Part shown: piece by piece, positions 1-9,145 of the stretch
Numbering within the stretch: the stretch's first letter is position 1
How the letters are laid out: every line of letters begins with the position of its first letter
NCBI GenBank assembly: GCA_003427395.1
Contig: BFEA01000318.1
Location: forward strand, 1,081,543-1,117,469
Reading direction: 5' to 3'
Source of the DNA: Chara braunii
Taxonomy: Eukaryota; Streptophyta; Charophyceae; Charales; Characeae
DNA length: 35,927 bases
The notes under the pieces: generated by a model
Databases searched by the model: none
The model's input: only the letters and a program-made list of their open reading frames with translations
What the model was told of the DNA's origin: nothing
Program-made: the position numbers and the translations under genes

Positions 1-23
1 ATATACATATATATATATCGTCA

Positions 24-395
24 CAAACAGAACTGCCCGGTAAACCGTAGGCAGAGAGAGAGAATAGGACAACAAACGAGGGGTTGTGACAAACTGTTTC
101 GTCGGAGTTTCACCGACTCATCAGGAGGCTTAACCCTCAACAGTCTGCAAAATCCCCTCACTGATTAAACTGTAAATGATAATCTACCTTAACCAAAATC
201 AAAGTAGACGATACACACCAGATGGAAAACTCTACAGACTATCGGTTCAGACCCGATCATAAGCCAGCAAAACATCCACAAAACAAAGAAAGGTCTGTTA
301 CAGCCAAAAAATACACTCAAGACACGCCGCTGACACTAGGGCACAGCATTGCCGCCTAGTAACAGCCCCGACCACTGCCGCTCGACCTGACCGGA
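24..395 (-). mobile_element. Hammerhead-bearing repeat, copy 1
   Basis: A unit of about 370 bp, read on the minus strand, that recurs at 610-826 (inverted), 1926-2335 and 2366-2483. In the sense (minus) direction it contains a variable upstream part, a stretch with GAGTGATAGTC-like inverted arms, a hammerhead ribozyme (93-144), a CCCCTCGTTTGTTGTCC segment, a CT-rich run and a CGGTTTACCGGGCAGTTCTG end that runs into TA repeats. All copies have simple repeats at or near the sense 3' end except the 610-826 copy, which abuts MITE sequence. No open frame is shared among copies, so it is non-coding. The size and the type III ribozyme resemble plant retrozyme LTRs or the terminal repeats of Penelope-like elements. 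I cannot see a PBS or polypurine tract, so the class is open. Confidence 0.8.
93..144 (-). ncRNA. Type III hammerhead ribozyme, core intact
   Basis: On the minus strand, 5' to 3': stem III strand ACTGT (144-140), cleavage-site base U (139), stem I GAGG/CCTC closing the 6-nt loop GTTAAG (138-125), core CTGATGA (124-118), stem II GTCGG/CCGAC closing the 7-nt loop TGAAACT (117-101), core GAA (100-98), stem III strand ACAGT (97-93). Every invariant hammerhead base is present in the right order and all three stems pair perfectly. Stem III extends outward to 9 bp with two G-U pairs. The open helix is stem III, hence type III. Predicted self-cleavage is after base 139 (minus), at a GUU triplet, less common than GUC or GUA but allowed. 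Loops I and II could make the usual tertiary contact. The ribozyme would process a minus-strand transcript of the repeat. Confidence 0.93.
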
Positions 396-403
396 AAAAA
401 ACG

Positions 404-426
404 TAATATATATATGTATATATATA
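404..426. repeat. TA microsatellite
   Basis: Alternating TA with one G interruption, between copy 1 of the hammerhead repeat and the MITE end at 427. It could equally be the tail of the repeat or the MITE's target. Confidence 0.8.
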
Positions 427-530
427 CAGGGTAACTGGCGTTCGGGACGGGCCGAACGCCCAAACCCGAACGCTCGAACGTATGGGAAACCTTGGGGATG
501 CGTTCGGCCATTCGGGGGGAAACCCAAAAA
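427..530 (+). mobile_element. MITE-1 terminal fragment (hAT-like)
   Basis: Begins CAGGGTAACTGGCG, matching the terminal inverted repeat of the complete element at 31987-32743 (read on the minus strand there). About 100 bp are homologous, through the GGGGATGCGTTCGGCC segment, then A-rich sequence follows. It includes a perfect 9-bp hairpin GGCGTTCGG/CCGAACGCC (437-460). The rest of the element is missing. The fragment at 820 starts with an overlapping stretch, so the two could be one copy split by a later insertion or two copies. Confidence 0.7.
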
Positions 531-539
531 AAAAGAAAA

Positions 540-609
540 ATAAATAAATATATATATATATATATATCTTTATATATATCGTATATATGTATATATATAT
601 ATATATATA
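540..609. repeat. TA-rich simple repeat
   Basis: TAAATA then long TA runs with a CTTTA and a CGTATATGT interruption, lying between the MITE fragment and the inverted hammerhead-repeat copy. Confidence 0.8.
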
Positions 610-826
610 TTTCCATCTGGTGTGGGTGAGTGATAGTCTGCTTTGGTTTTGGTTAAGGTAGATTATCATTTACAGTGTAATCAGTGAGGGGATTCTGTAG
701 ACTGTTGAGGATTCAGCCTCCTGATAAGTCGGTGAAACTCCGACAAAACAGTTTGTCACAGCCCCTCGTTTGTTGTCCTCTTCTCTCTCTCTGCCTACGG
801 TTTACTGGGCAGTTCTTGGGGGATGC
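610..826 (+). mobile_element. Hammerhead-bearing repeat, inverted copy 4 (5'-truncated)
   Basis: Plus-strand copy of the 24-395 repeat, starting at its TTCCATCTGGTGTGGG segment and ending at GGGCAGTTCTT. With copy 1 it makes an inverted repeat of about 200 bp separated by roughly 380 bp. The upstream third of the unit is missing. The right edge abuts MITE-1 sequence directly. Confidence 0.8.
701..752 (+). ncRNA. Hammerhead ribozyme, core-mutated
   Basis: All helices are kept (ACTGT/ACAGT, GAGG/CCTC, GTCGG/CCGAC) but two invariant bases are changed: CTGATGA reads CTGATAA (721-727), and the GAA after stem II reads AAA (745-747). Both are G-to-A changes at catalytically essential positions, so this copy should be inactive. 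Confidence 0.85.
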
Positions 827-1862
827 GTTCGGTAGTTCGGGCCGAACCAAGAAAAAAAAAAAAAAAAAAAAATTTCAAACAAATCTGAAAAAAAGATATG
901 TTATGAAAAAAAATAAATTAAACAATATTTGCCTGATTATTACATCCAAATTCCTTACCAAATTTGAAATAAAAATAAAATACGAAAAACATATACTAAT
1001 AAATTAGTAATAATTTAATAAAAAAAATAATAATAATAATTAAATTTAGTGAGTGCGCGAGCACGTTTTCGACACCGCCATCTTTGGCGATGTTTCATTT
1101 TGTATTGGCAGATCAAAATGACGTGAAAATTTACATATGTGTACTTTCACATAATAGAAAGCGCATCAAAAAAGTTTCAAAAAATAATAAAATTGTTTAA
1201 GCCCCGCAATATAGTGAAAACAAAAAGTAAAAAGTGAAAAAAAAACGTAGGCGAGAACATTTCGACACTGCCATCTTTGGTGATTTCTATTCTTATTTGG
1301 CTGAGCCAAATGACTTGAAAATTTATAGGCATGTACCTCACGTCATAGAGAACTCGCAGAAAACAATTCAGAAAAAAACTAGGCTACCAGAGCGGCCCGG
1401 GGTCACTTGCCTGGCCGGGTCTAAAAAAACAAAAAAATAAAAATAAAAGAAATATGTTTAAAATTTGTTTTGTATTCTAAATGTGGTAAAGAATTTCGAT
1501 GTGACCCTGAGGCAAGAGTTGTTCAGTTTATTTTCGGCATAACCTAGTTTTTTTCCGGATTTTTTGGAAGTTCTTTTTTTTTATTATTGTTTCGGCATAA
1601 CATAGTTTTTTTTCGGATTTTTTGGAAGTTCTTATTTTTTTATTGTTTTTGCTGGGACCATCCCTGGTCCTTGCACGGGCTGGCCACCCGGGACCCGGGC
1701 GGCCCGGCTGGTAGCCTAGGAAAAAAACAAAATTTTTTAGGCCCCAAAATAATCTTTGGCGGGGGCCGAACGCCGTCGGGTTTGGACCCCGTACGGGACC
1801 CCAAGCGCCCGTACGTACGGAGGTCTGCCCGGGGACCTCCGTACATACGGGCTTGTGACCCT
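820..1862 (+). mobile_element. MITE-1 (hAT-like), interrupted copy
   Basis: Homologous, in opposite orientation, to 31987-32743. It lacks the first ~75 bp and carries a 341-bp nested insertion (1379-1719). In order: GGATGCGTTCGG, poly-A (about 852-871), AT-rich segment, two diverged direct repeats of about 190 bp each holding GACACCGCCATCTTTGG or a variant (near 1070 and 1265), the nested element, GGCGGGGGCCGAACGCC, and a subterminal hairpin CCCGTACGTACGGAGGT / ACCTCCGTACATACGGG (17-bp arms, one mismatch) close to the right end GTGACCC. No transposase frame exists, so it is non-autonomous. The class call rests on the intact copy's 8-bp TSD and CAGGGT-type end. Confidence 0.85.
1379..1719 (+). 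mobile_element. MITE-2, nested in MITE-1, 8-bp TSD
   Basis: Terminal inverted repeats CTAGGCTACCAG at 1379 and CTGGTAGCCTAG ending at 1719, continuing into GGCCC/CCCGGG-rich arms. The flanks are the identical 8-mer GAAAAAAA at 1371-1378 and 1720-1727. The related MITE-1 copy at 31987-32743 has an uninterrupted site at the same point. An 8-bp duplication points to the hAT superfamily. Internally there is a direct repeat of about 58 bp (TTCGGCATAAC at 1533 and 1591). No coding capacity. Confidence 0.88.

Positions 1863-1925
<63 letters not shown>
1863..1925. repeat. GATA microsatellite
   Basis: About 15 uninterrupted GATA units between the right end of MITE-1 and copy 2 of the hammerhead repeat. 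Confidence 0.97.
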
Positions 1926-2335
1926 TACAGAGCTGCCCGGTAAACCGTAGGCAGAGAGGGAGAAGAGGACAACAAACGAGGGGTTATGACAAACTGTTTC
2001 GTCGGAGTTTCACGGACTCATTAGGAGGTTGAACCCTCAACAGTCTGCAGAATCGCCTAAGTAATTACAATGTGAGTGATAGTCCACCTTAACCCCGGTT
2101 GCGGTTAAGCATCAACAACTGCCCGACAACAGATACCCCTCTGCGGAGGTGGGCACCAATCACTGCCCTCAAGGTACCTGTGACAAAAATCAAAGCAGAC
2201 TATCACTCACCCACACCTGATGGAAAACTCTACAGACTGTCGATTCACACCCCATCACAAGCCAGCAAAACACCAACGAAACAAAGAAAGGTCTGCAAAA
2301 AATACACTCTAGACACACTGCGGGCATTACAGGCA
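1926..2335 (-). mobile_element. Hammerhead-bearing repeat, copy 2
   Basis: Same family as 24-395 and the longest copy. It has an extra ~90 bp (near 2093-2185) absent from copies 1 and 4, flanked by inverted GTGAGTGATAGT / ACTATCACTCAC arms (about 2073 and 2200). Its sense 3' end passes into GATA repeats and its sense 5' side borders a TATATC repeat. An open frame at 2099-2485 crosses two repeat copies and a microsatellite, so I do not treat it as a gene. Confidence 0.82.
1993..2044 (-). ncRNA. Hammerhead ribozyme, core-mutated
   Basis: Same layout as the 93-144 ribozyme with stems I and III intact, but the core CTGATGA reads CTAATGA (G5 lost) and stem II has a C-C mismatch (GTCCG against CCGAC). 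Expected to be inactive or very weak. Confidence 0.85.
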
Positions 2336-2365
2336 TATATATATCTATATCTATATCTATATATC
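2336..2365. repeat. TATATC microsatellite
   Basis: Short TATATC/CTATAT array between copies 2 and 3 of the hammerhead repeat. Confidence 0.85.
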
Positions 2366-2483
2366 ATCAAACAGAACTGCCCTGTAAACCATCGGCAGAG
2401 AGGGAGACGAGGACCCAGAAAACGAGGAGCTGTGACGAACTGTTTCGTCGGAGTTTCACCAATTCATCAGGAGGCTGAACCCT
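2366..2483 (-). mobile_element. Hammerhead-bearing repeat, copy 3, ending at the cleavage site
   Basis: About 118 bp of the family. In the sense direction it begins AGGGTTCAGCC, one base short of the first nucleotide expected after hammerhead self-cleavage, and ends at GGGCAGTTCTG followed by TA-rich DNA. Core CTGATGA (plus 2464-2470) and GAA are intact. Stem II is weakened (ATTGG against CCGAC). The upstream stem III strand and the cleavage base are absent because the copy stops there. This fits insertion of a ribozyme-processed RNA's 5' end, though chance truncation cannot be excluded from one copy. Confidence 0.8.
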
Positions 2484-2485
2484 AA

Positions 2486-2832
2486 TATATACATCAATAA
2501 TAGATATAATATATACTCGTCCTTTTTGTTATTTTCCTCTGCATGTTGGTTGTGCCACCACCAGTACTTCATTGTTGTGACCCTCTGGCAGTTTTTGACA
2601 ATGAATGAATTTCTAACTGGGTGCAGGCAGGCCCCTACATCCACAAAACGGTGTCCGTTAACTTGGTGTACCTCCCCTTGGATTTGATACTTTTCAAGTG
2701 GGACTCATCATGAGTCAGGTCCGTCCCCTGTTGCTCGCAGAGATTTAGCGCATGGAATGTTTCTGACCTGTAAAAGTCATACACAGAGACACACACATCA
2801 TCTGGGTTAAACAGAGGCTGTCGTGGGGAGCA
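2486..2832. other. Unique-looking DNA, no gene seen
   Basis: AT-rich then mixed sequence. Only short chance frames, no repeat match elsewhere in the window. Confidence 0.6.

Positions 2833-2833
<1 letters not shown>

Positions 2834-2875
<42 letters not shown>
2834..2875. repeat. AC microsatellite
   Basis: About 21 AC units. Confidence 0.98.
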
Positions 2876-2877
<2 letters not shown>

Positions 2878-3029
2878 AACAAGATATTAACAGAAGCTTC
2901 AGTCGGAGAAAGCAGCGGACACGAAGGGCTCTTCATAACAGGTAAAAGGATTCTCCAGTGGCAAACTGCAGGAAGGTGTTGTGGGAACCTGCATGGGTCC
3001 CCCAGACCCACCCACCGTCCCTCAAACTT

Positions 3030-5095
3030 CGCCGATTACCCTGGTAGAAAAAGAAAAGAAAAAGGAGAGAAAAAAAAAAGGAGCATGAGACAAAAGGGGG
3101 GAAAGGGAGTGAGTGAATTGACCGTCAGTAGAGATTGGCACGATAGGGACAAACAAGTCCCTACTGTCCAGATCTTAAGGGACAGAGAAAGGAAAAATAA
3201 AAAATAAAAGGGTCACTAACGGTAAAAAACGGTTACTTGGAAGATACATTTGTGACTGGATTCATCAAAGGGTGGATCAGTTACTGAATTCATCAAAGGG
3301 TGGATCAATTATAAAGTATTTTGATTTCCTTTAGATTTTTCTGAAAAAATAAAAGAAAATCAATGCCTCATGCAACCGAGATACAACGGATTATAAGAGG
3401 GGAGGAAAAAAAATGTTTCAAGTATATCTAGAAGCAACATTGAACCCGAATGCACTTGAAAATGAACCGCCTTATTTTGTTTCAGTTTGGGGGAAGTTGA
3501 AGAGCAAAAATTACCATTACTGCACTCGGATGCATGGGGGTACCAAGACTAAGAGAAAATGAGCCTTGACACACTCAAGACACTAAAAAGAAGTGTATCA
3601 AGCATGGAGCAAGTGAAGACAGTAAATGACAACCCTCAGATGAGGATTTCATGACCGAGAACAATCGACGCATTTGAGACACATGGAAATGAGAGATTGG
3701 GTTGTCGGGGACTAGGAGGTTTCGAATTAAAAAAAAAGACACCATTGGGAACGTTGCCTGGAACGATGAACCTAAACAAAAGTAATCGAATTTTAAGACA
3801 TGTGTCAGTCGGGCTATAGGTAGTACTATAGGGTGAGTGGCGGGGACTTGAGCTGTCCCAAGGGAACTGTGAGCCCTACATGAAGGATGGATACGCAAAG
3901 CAAGTGGTACCTTGATCTTAACGGTGTAAAATATTAGCAACCGCTCGTTCAAATACTAGTGGGGCCAAGGTAGGAGAAATTCGGAGGCAAAGGGGGAAAA
4001 TAATGATGATGGGAAACCTACCTTGCAGTCCGAGATATCTCGGACTAGCAAGGCATAAGAAAATAGGCTATCAAGAAAAAATCGAAGCAAAGGGGGTTGA
4101 AAATTGTGAATAATGGAGATAAAATGAAGCCCCCATGAGTGTGGGGGTTTCATTATTGTGATCCGAGAAATAATGGATAGCAACTTAATTTAGATCAAGA
4201 TTCATGACCTAAAGAAAAATTCTACAGTTGCTTGACACTTGTCACAACAAAAATTAAAAAAAAGAACATAAAATGGGGAGAAAAAGGAGGGAGAATGAGA
4301 CAAATGAGGATAAAAGGGTGGAGGAGAATGTGTCGGTCAGTTGGCCTGACACGATGGACTGACAGGTCTCTACTGTCACCTCATCACTCCCCTTTTAGTG
4401 GAGGTCAATCCGGAGTGAGGTGATAAGACCTTTGGGGTATCATATTGAGAATATACGAATTAAAAAGACAAAAATGCGAGAAAAAGTAAAAGAGAGTGGA
4501 CCAATTTTGTTTTGGGTCAAATCCATGGAGGAGGTGATACGGTCGTTTTTTTGTGGGAACAACTCAAATGGCCAACTCTAGAATGAGTTAGCAAACCAAC
4601 ATGGAAATACACAAAATAAATAAAAAAGATGAAACAATGCATTTGGCCGAAAATGGAAGCCAAATGCTTCAAAAATTAAAAAAGTGAGCCTCAGGGTTCA
4701 AATATGAAGCAAGGGTTACTTGGGGGTAGCTCAGATTAATGTTGGCCTTGGATCTCAGCCAGATCCAAGGTTGAGAATGCACAGAGACACAACAAAACCC
4801 TTGGCCTACTCAAATTATGGTAGGACAAGGGAAAATGGATAAAAAGGCGGACAAGGTATTTTTCTTTCAAGTAGGGATGCCCCTTGAATATTCAGACTCA
4901 GGGGGAACATCTGAAAATGAAAATGAGGCATGAGAAGGCTCTAGAGGCAGTTCGAGTTTGTACCAACCACTCGGGCTGCATGTACTTGATCAAAGAGATG
5001 CCAAAGTACTCCCAAAGAGACCTACTAGTGAAAGGAAGCCTCGGGGATACCTCGGTTCACTAGGGGACACATGGAGAGGCCCATGGGCAGCCCAC
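3030..5095. other. Purine/AT-rich region with dense short hairpins, no gene
   Basis: No credible coding frame. It contains a 28-bp tandem pair (TTCATCAAAGGGTGGATCA at about 3257 and 3285), two diverged copies of a purine-rich block ending in GAGACAAA and a CACGAT segment (about 3060-3180 and 4270-4385), and several strong inverted repeats: TCCGAGATATCTCGGA inside CCTTGC/GCAAGG (4021-4053), AATGAA-CCCCC/GGGGG-TTCATT (4123-4154), GCATTTGGC/GCCAAATGC (4639-4667), CCTTGGATCT/AGATCCAAGG (4746-4770), and an imperfect pair starting CCCTTGGCCTAC (4798-4831). The region lies immediately upstream of the candidate LTR at 5096 and could be the internal part of that element. Confidence 0.55.
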
Positions 5096-6028
5096 TGTCG
5101 ACGCGAATACCCTAACGAGGGTATTCGCCCTGATTTTTTCATGTGACAAAAAATGATCATGAGTTGAAAGAATAGGAATATCGCGTGAGCCACGACTGGG
5201 TTTCTCTTATGACTAAGAGTGTAAGACAATTTGAAGAGGGTAGGAAGTGTGTGGGTGCGAAAGTTTGAGGCGAGTGTGATTTTTCTTTTTCTGGTATGAT
5301 GTGAATCGACATTTTTATCGAAGAAATTTATTATTATTTTTTTAAAGGTATGAATTAAATGATCTTTTTATTCCTGATTGAAATATTTGTTTGTGGCACG
5401 TACCTGCGTGTGGAGGTGGCTTGTCATGGGCGTCGTCAGGTTTGACCGTCGGTGCCGCGAATTTTTAGAGGTAGCTATCTTATATTTTTATTTGAAAGGA
5501 TTTGGAACAAGGTAACACGTGACGTAGTAAGGCATTTTGGTTGGTCATATGACGACATTGACTTCCACATAATGAGCGGTGCGTGTGGCAGCCGCGGGCG
5601 GAACCCAGCCCCTCGCGTAATGGGTGCCAGGGTTCGGTAGCCGCATGTTCTGCGTGAGTAGGCCAAGGTATTGGCTTGGGGCATTTCAGTACGACCATGC
5701 AGCAGGTGGAACCCGTTTATATGGGTTTTCGCTAGTACCAATGCCAACCTTAGGCATAACACTAGTGATTATGGCGTTGGACTTCCATACGACAGATACA
5801 GGGATTGGGACCTGCAACTGACGATGAAGGAGTAGTATAGCATCTTGAAGGAACCAAGAGGTTGGGGGTCTGACGGACTAACCCCCTTGGTTTTGTTGTC
5901 GGTCGCAACCGCGAGTTCGATCCGTTGGACCAAGAGGGTGCCAACAGTTCCTCCCCCCTTGTCGCTCAATTTTTCTTTATTTTTATGTTTCTAGTTTTGT
6001 TTTTTGTTACGTTCTTATAGACTCGACA
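5096..6028 (+). mobile_element. Candidate LTR (933 bp)
   Basis: Starts TGTCG and ends CGACA (TG...CA with a 5-bp terminal inverted repeat). The first 33 bases contain a perfect 11-bp hairpin GCGAATACCCT/AGGGTATTCGC. A minus-strand relative at 11330-11561 matches over the first ~55 bp (through GTGACA) and again over a GCG-rich block near 5250-5270. The 5-bp flanks differ (CCCAC and CCAGC), so this is not a solo LTR with a TSD. The bases after CGACA do not begin with TGG, so no ordinary tRNA primer site is visible. A second LTR of the same element was not found in the window. Confidence 0.5.
5103..5128. repeat. LTR-terminal palindrome, copy 1
   Basis: GCGAATACCCT, loop AACG, AGGGTATTCGC: perfect 11-bp arms, 7 bases inside a TGTCG end. 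Relatives at 11529-11554 (minus), 24093-24118 and 25997-26020. Confidence 0.9.
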
Positions 6029-6049
6029 CCAGCCCGGATACTAGTTCCG

Positions 6050-6295
6050 GAAGAAAGAAAAAGGAAGAAAAAAAAAAAGGAGGAAAAACAAGAGAGGAGG
6101 CAAAGTAAAAGGTCAGGAGTGGAGAAAGAAAAAAAAAAAGACAAAGAAGGGAAAAAAAAATAAATAAAAAAAAGAAGTCATAGAAGGAAAAAAAGAAGTC
6201 ATATAAGGAAAAAAAAAAAAGGGAAAAAAAAGAACAAAAGAAAAAGAAGACACGAAAGAAAAATAGAAGGAAAAATGAGAGGAAACAAGGACGGA
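6050..6295. repeat. Purine (A/G) low-complexity tract
   Basis: About 245 bases almost wholly of A and G on the plus strand (AAAAAGAAG-type), just downstream of the candidate LTR. No period is conserved. Confidence 0.9.
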
Positions 6296-8331
6296 GGGGT
6301 TAGTGTCCTTACATAGTATTACTTAGATACCCAAGGATAGCAAAATAGGGGAAGGGATCACACTCGTCAACGAAGTTATACCTGAAGTTTTCTGCCTCCA
6401 GAACCCCGCCTGGGTTCCGACAGAGCTCCCGCAATCGGTGGGGCGAACCTCCCACAGAGGCCTTGGCGCGGACCTACGGGTTCCAACCCTGCCTGCCGCC
6501 TTCCTCTCGTAACCAAAAAACTAGACTTAGACTGAGAAGGGCACCGAAAGGAAGTTCAGACTCTCAGATACAAGAGGGGTGCGCTCAATCTCACTGGGAG
6601 AGGGCCTCGCTATCTTGATGCGCCTGAGGGCCCCGCAATGATGGCCAAGGACACATATAAAGGGTAGTCGAACAGCAACCAGGACGTAGAAAACAGCACC
6701 CTGACTGATCTCTGGATCGCAGCAGTGACCCCGTTGTAGAAAATACCAGTAGCGGTGTGTAGCCATAGTGGACAGCGAGGGACAACGTCTTACACAGCAG
6801 CGACACACAACGAATGTCACCGCTCTTCGCTAAAAGACACAGCGCCTGCGCTCATCGAGCTCACATGCTCAGACCTTTGGTGCTGCCCAACTGTACTCAA
6901 CAGTTGTATTGTCCGCACCGCATACCCTTAATCATGGCAATACAGCAGTACTAATTCAAGTAATCACTCAACTGCGGCAGGACTCTGGTTGTTGCAAACA
7001 ACTTTAGTAGCCGGTTTGAACTGAGAGAACGACAACCACTTCGAACAGCCCCGTCTGAGAACAACATACGAACACGATGGGCAGCTGCAGTAGTCTTGGT
7101 TTCAATGGGCCGTAGCCCTGAGCAGCAGCAGGGTCTCGCGCCGATCGAGCGTTCAACATGATGCCTCGCAGCAGCTCAGTAGAACATGCCGCCGTCTTTT
7201 CTGCAAACATGCAATTATGTAGCAGATCCTGCTGTTCCCTCACGGTAGCAGTCTGTGGCTGAAGCGGCACGCAGGCAGATGTCGGCCCTCTGGCTTTTCT
7301 CCAAACCAGGCACGTACCCCTTTTCGCTGTCTACACAGTAAGTTATGCCACAGAGAGCTCTGCGCTGTATAAACCAATCCAGCGGAAGACGCGCAGAGAG
7401 CGAGAAAAGGGAATGACTAATATGAGTAAAACCATATGTAGTGGCCTAGTTTGGACCGGCGGCTCTGCAAGTCGGACCAACCGTACTACGGGTTGAAGAA
7501 ACTGCGGCCCAAGTATTGCGGTGTCCAGCAACAAAGACTCAAAGTTTCGCTGCTTCAGTAATGGTCCGCTGCAGAGGTTGCTTCTCAAGACTACGACTCA
7601 GGGAGCAACAAGACCTCCGACTTTCTACCTGTACACGACCTGTATCAACAGCTTCGAACCCAGCGAGATGGCGCTTGCGGTATGCCGCAGTCCTCACAGG
7701 GTTCATAAAGAGCTCATAATTTGTTGAACGAACGGATCACTTCAGCATTAGGAACGATAACGACCAGGTGATTTCCCTGTGTCTTGGCAGCTTTAGTAAC
7801 GACTGCAAAGGGACTTATGCCCAATACCCCAGAACGGAGCTTCGCAGCTCAGACCAGGCCCGCTCATAACTCTTCCCTGCCTTTGCCAGGTGAGTACTAC
7901 TTTCGGTAGTGTCCATAGTCGTGTCTCACCGCAAACCACCACTACTTCAATCTAAGCGGCAAGGCTATGAGTGTAACTAAGCAATGAACACAACTTGTGA
8001 TACAGGTAGGACTCAACTAATCTGAGGACGACAATGGGTGAACTCGAAGATCAGCTATGTTTGTGTAAAAATACGGGTCCGATCCTGTGCTCGGTCCATC
8101 ATAATGGGAGCAAAAACTAGGACGGATCTTCGGCTCGAGAGTGGGAAGGTACGTCGCCAGTTACGGTAGGTAACTCGTGTCTTTCTCCCACTCACCCCCT
8201 ATCTCTTTCCACCCCTCGTATCCCCCTTTCTTTTACTCAACGTACCTGGCCAACTCCCCGTCCTAGTTCATTTACACCGTTTTTTTCTCCTTCCGTTCCC
8301 TGATTCGAACCCGAAATGAAACGGGCGCATG
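6296..8331. other. Mixed-composition DNA, no gene recognised
   Basis: Near-50% GC, with many overlapping short frames on both strands and none with domain character. CAG/GTGAGT near 7889 resembles a splice donor, but I could not build an exon around it. No repeat shared with the rest of the window was seen. Confidence 0.5.
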
Positions 8332-8354
8332 TTTTTTTTTTTTTTTTTTTTTTT
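8332..8354. repeat. Poly-T run (23)
   Basis: Homopolymer, possibly the A-tail of a minus-strand retrocopy. The minus sequence just beyond contains GGGTTCGAATC, a box-B-like motif (about 8302), but no box A was found. Confidence 0.9.
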
Positions 8355-9145
8355 ACCCAACGTTCCTTCAACTTCCTCCACATCTAGCCGTCACACCCGC
8401 CTGATGCATTTGAGTTGAAACTTCGTTCTCACTGATACCTCACTTTCTGCACCATCTCGTTGCACCCTCTCCCTCTTGATCGTTGTTCTCAATCTCCTTC
8501 TTCAAAGCCTCATTCCCTCATGTCCCTCTTCAGTGGACCTGGCCTGGTTTCCCGACAGGTTCATACAACTCTTGTAGCAGTTACATGGACATGAACAATC
8601 AATCGGCAAGCGAATGCAACTTGTCGAGAGGAAACAGTCGTCCTAGCCAGGCAACCGGGTCCCGCTCTACCAGTAAAAAAAAGCACGCCCTCCTCGTAGA
8701 CAGTGAAGGTGATGGCGCACAGCTACGGTCACGCCCTCCTACTCAACTGGTATGCAAAAAAAAAAAAAATTAAAGAAAAAAAGGAAGAACTGAGAAAAAA
8801 TCTTTCGTTGGGCTGTGACCAGGTTCAGCGCCCCGCGCAGCATTCAACCCTTATACCGACCGTATGATCTACTAAACCCGAAATCTGACATGACAGACTG
8901 ACTCGTCATGTCGAAAAACCCCTGTTTAGAGTCTTAGTTTGCTCAAAATGACCAAGGAACGCCCGAGATAATAAAAAATTCACTTCCTCCGTTACTACTC
9001 AGCCATAGCTCCGCGCATGGCATTTTCCACCATTCTTCTCCTACACAAATTCATCCGCCAGTCTAACTCCACCACTCGTCTCGCCCTGTCAAAGAACCCC
9101 TACCTCCTATCTTCCTCTGCCTAACCCGGAGCACTCGCGTTTAGC
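8355..9145. other. Pyrimidine-rich DNA, nothing recognised
   Basis: Only short frames. There is a poly-A run near 8756. No repeats, no RNA gene. Confidence 0.5.

Noticed and set aside
2365-2497. CATCAA flanks as a target-site duplication of hammerhead copy 3
   Set aside because: Copy 1 has a similar TCACAAACAG at the same place, so the left CATCAA is probably part of the element.
5880-5935. tRNA gene (GAGTTCGATCC box B)
   Set aside because: No A box or cloverleaf at proper spacing. It lies inside the candidate LTR.
6029-6050. tRNA primer-binding site after the candidate LTR
   Set aside because: The sequence starts CCAGCCC rather than TGG and matches no initiator-Met primer complement.
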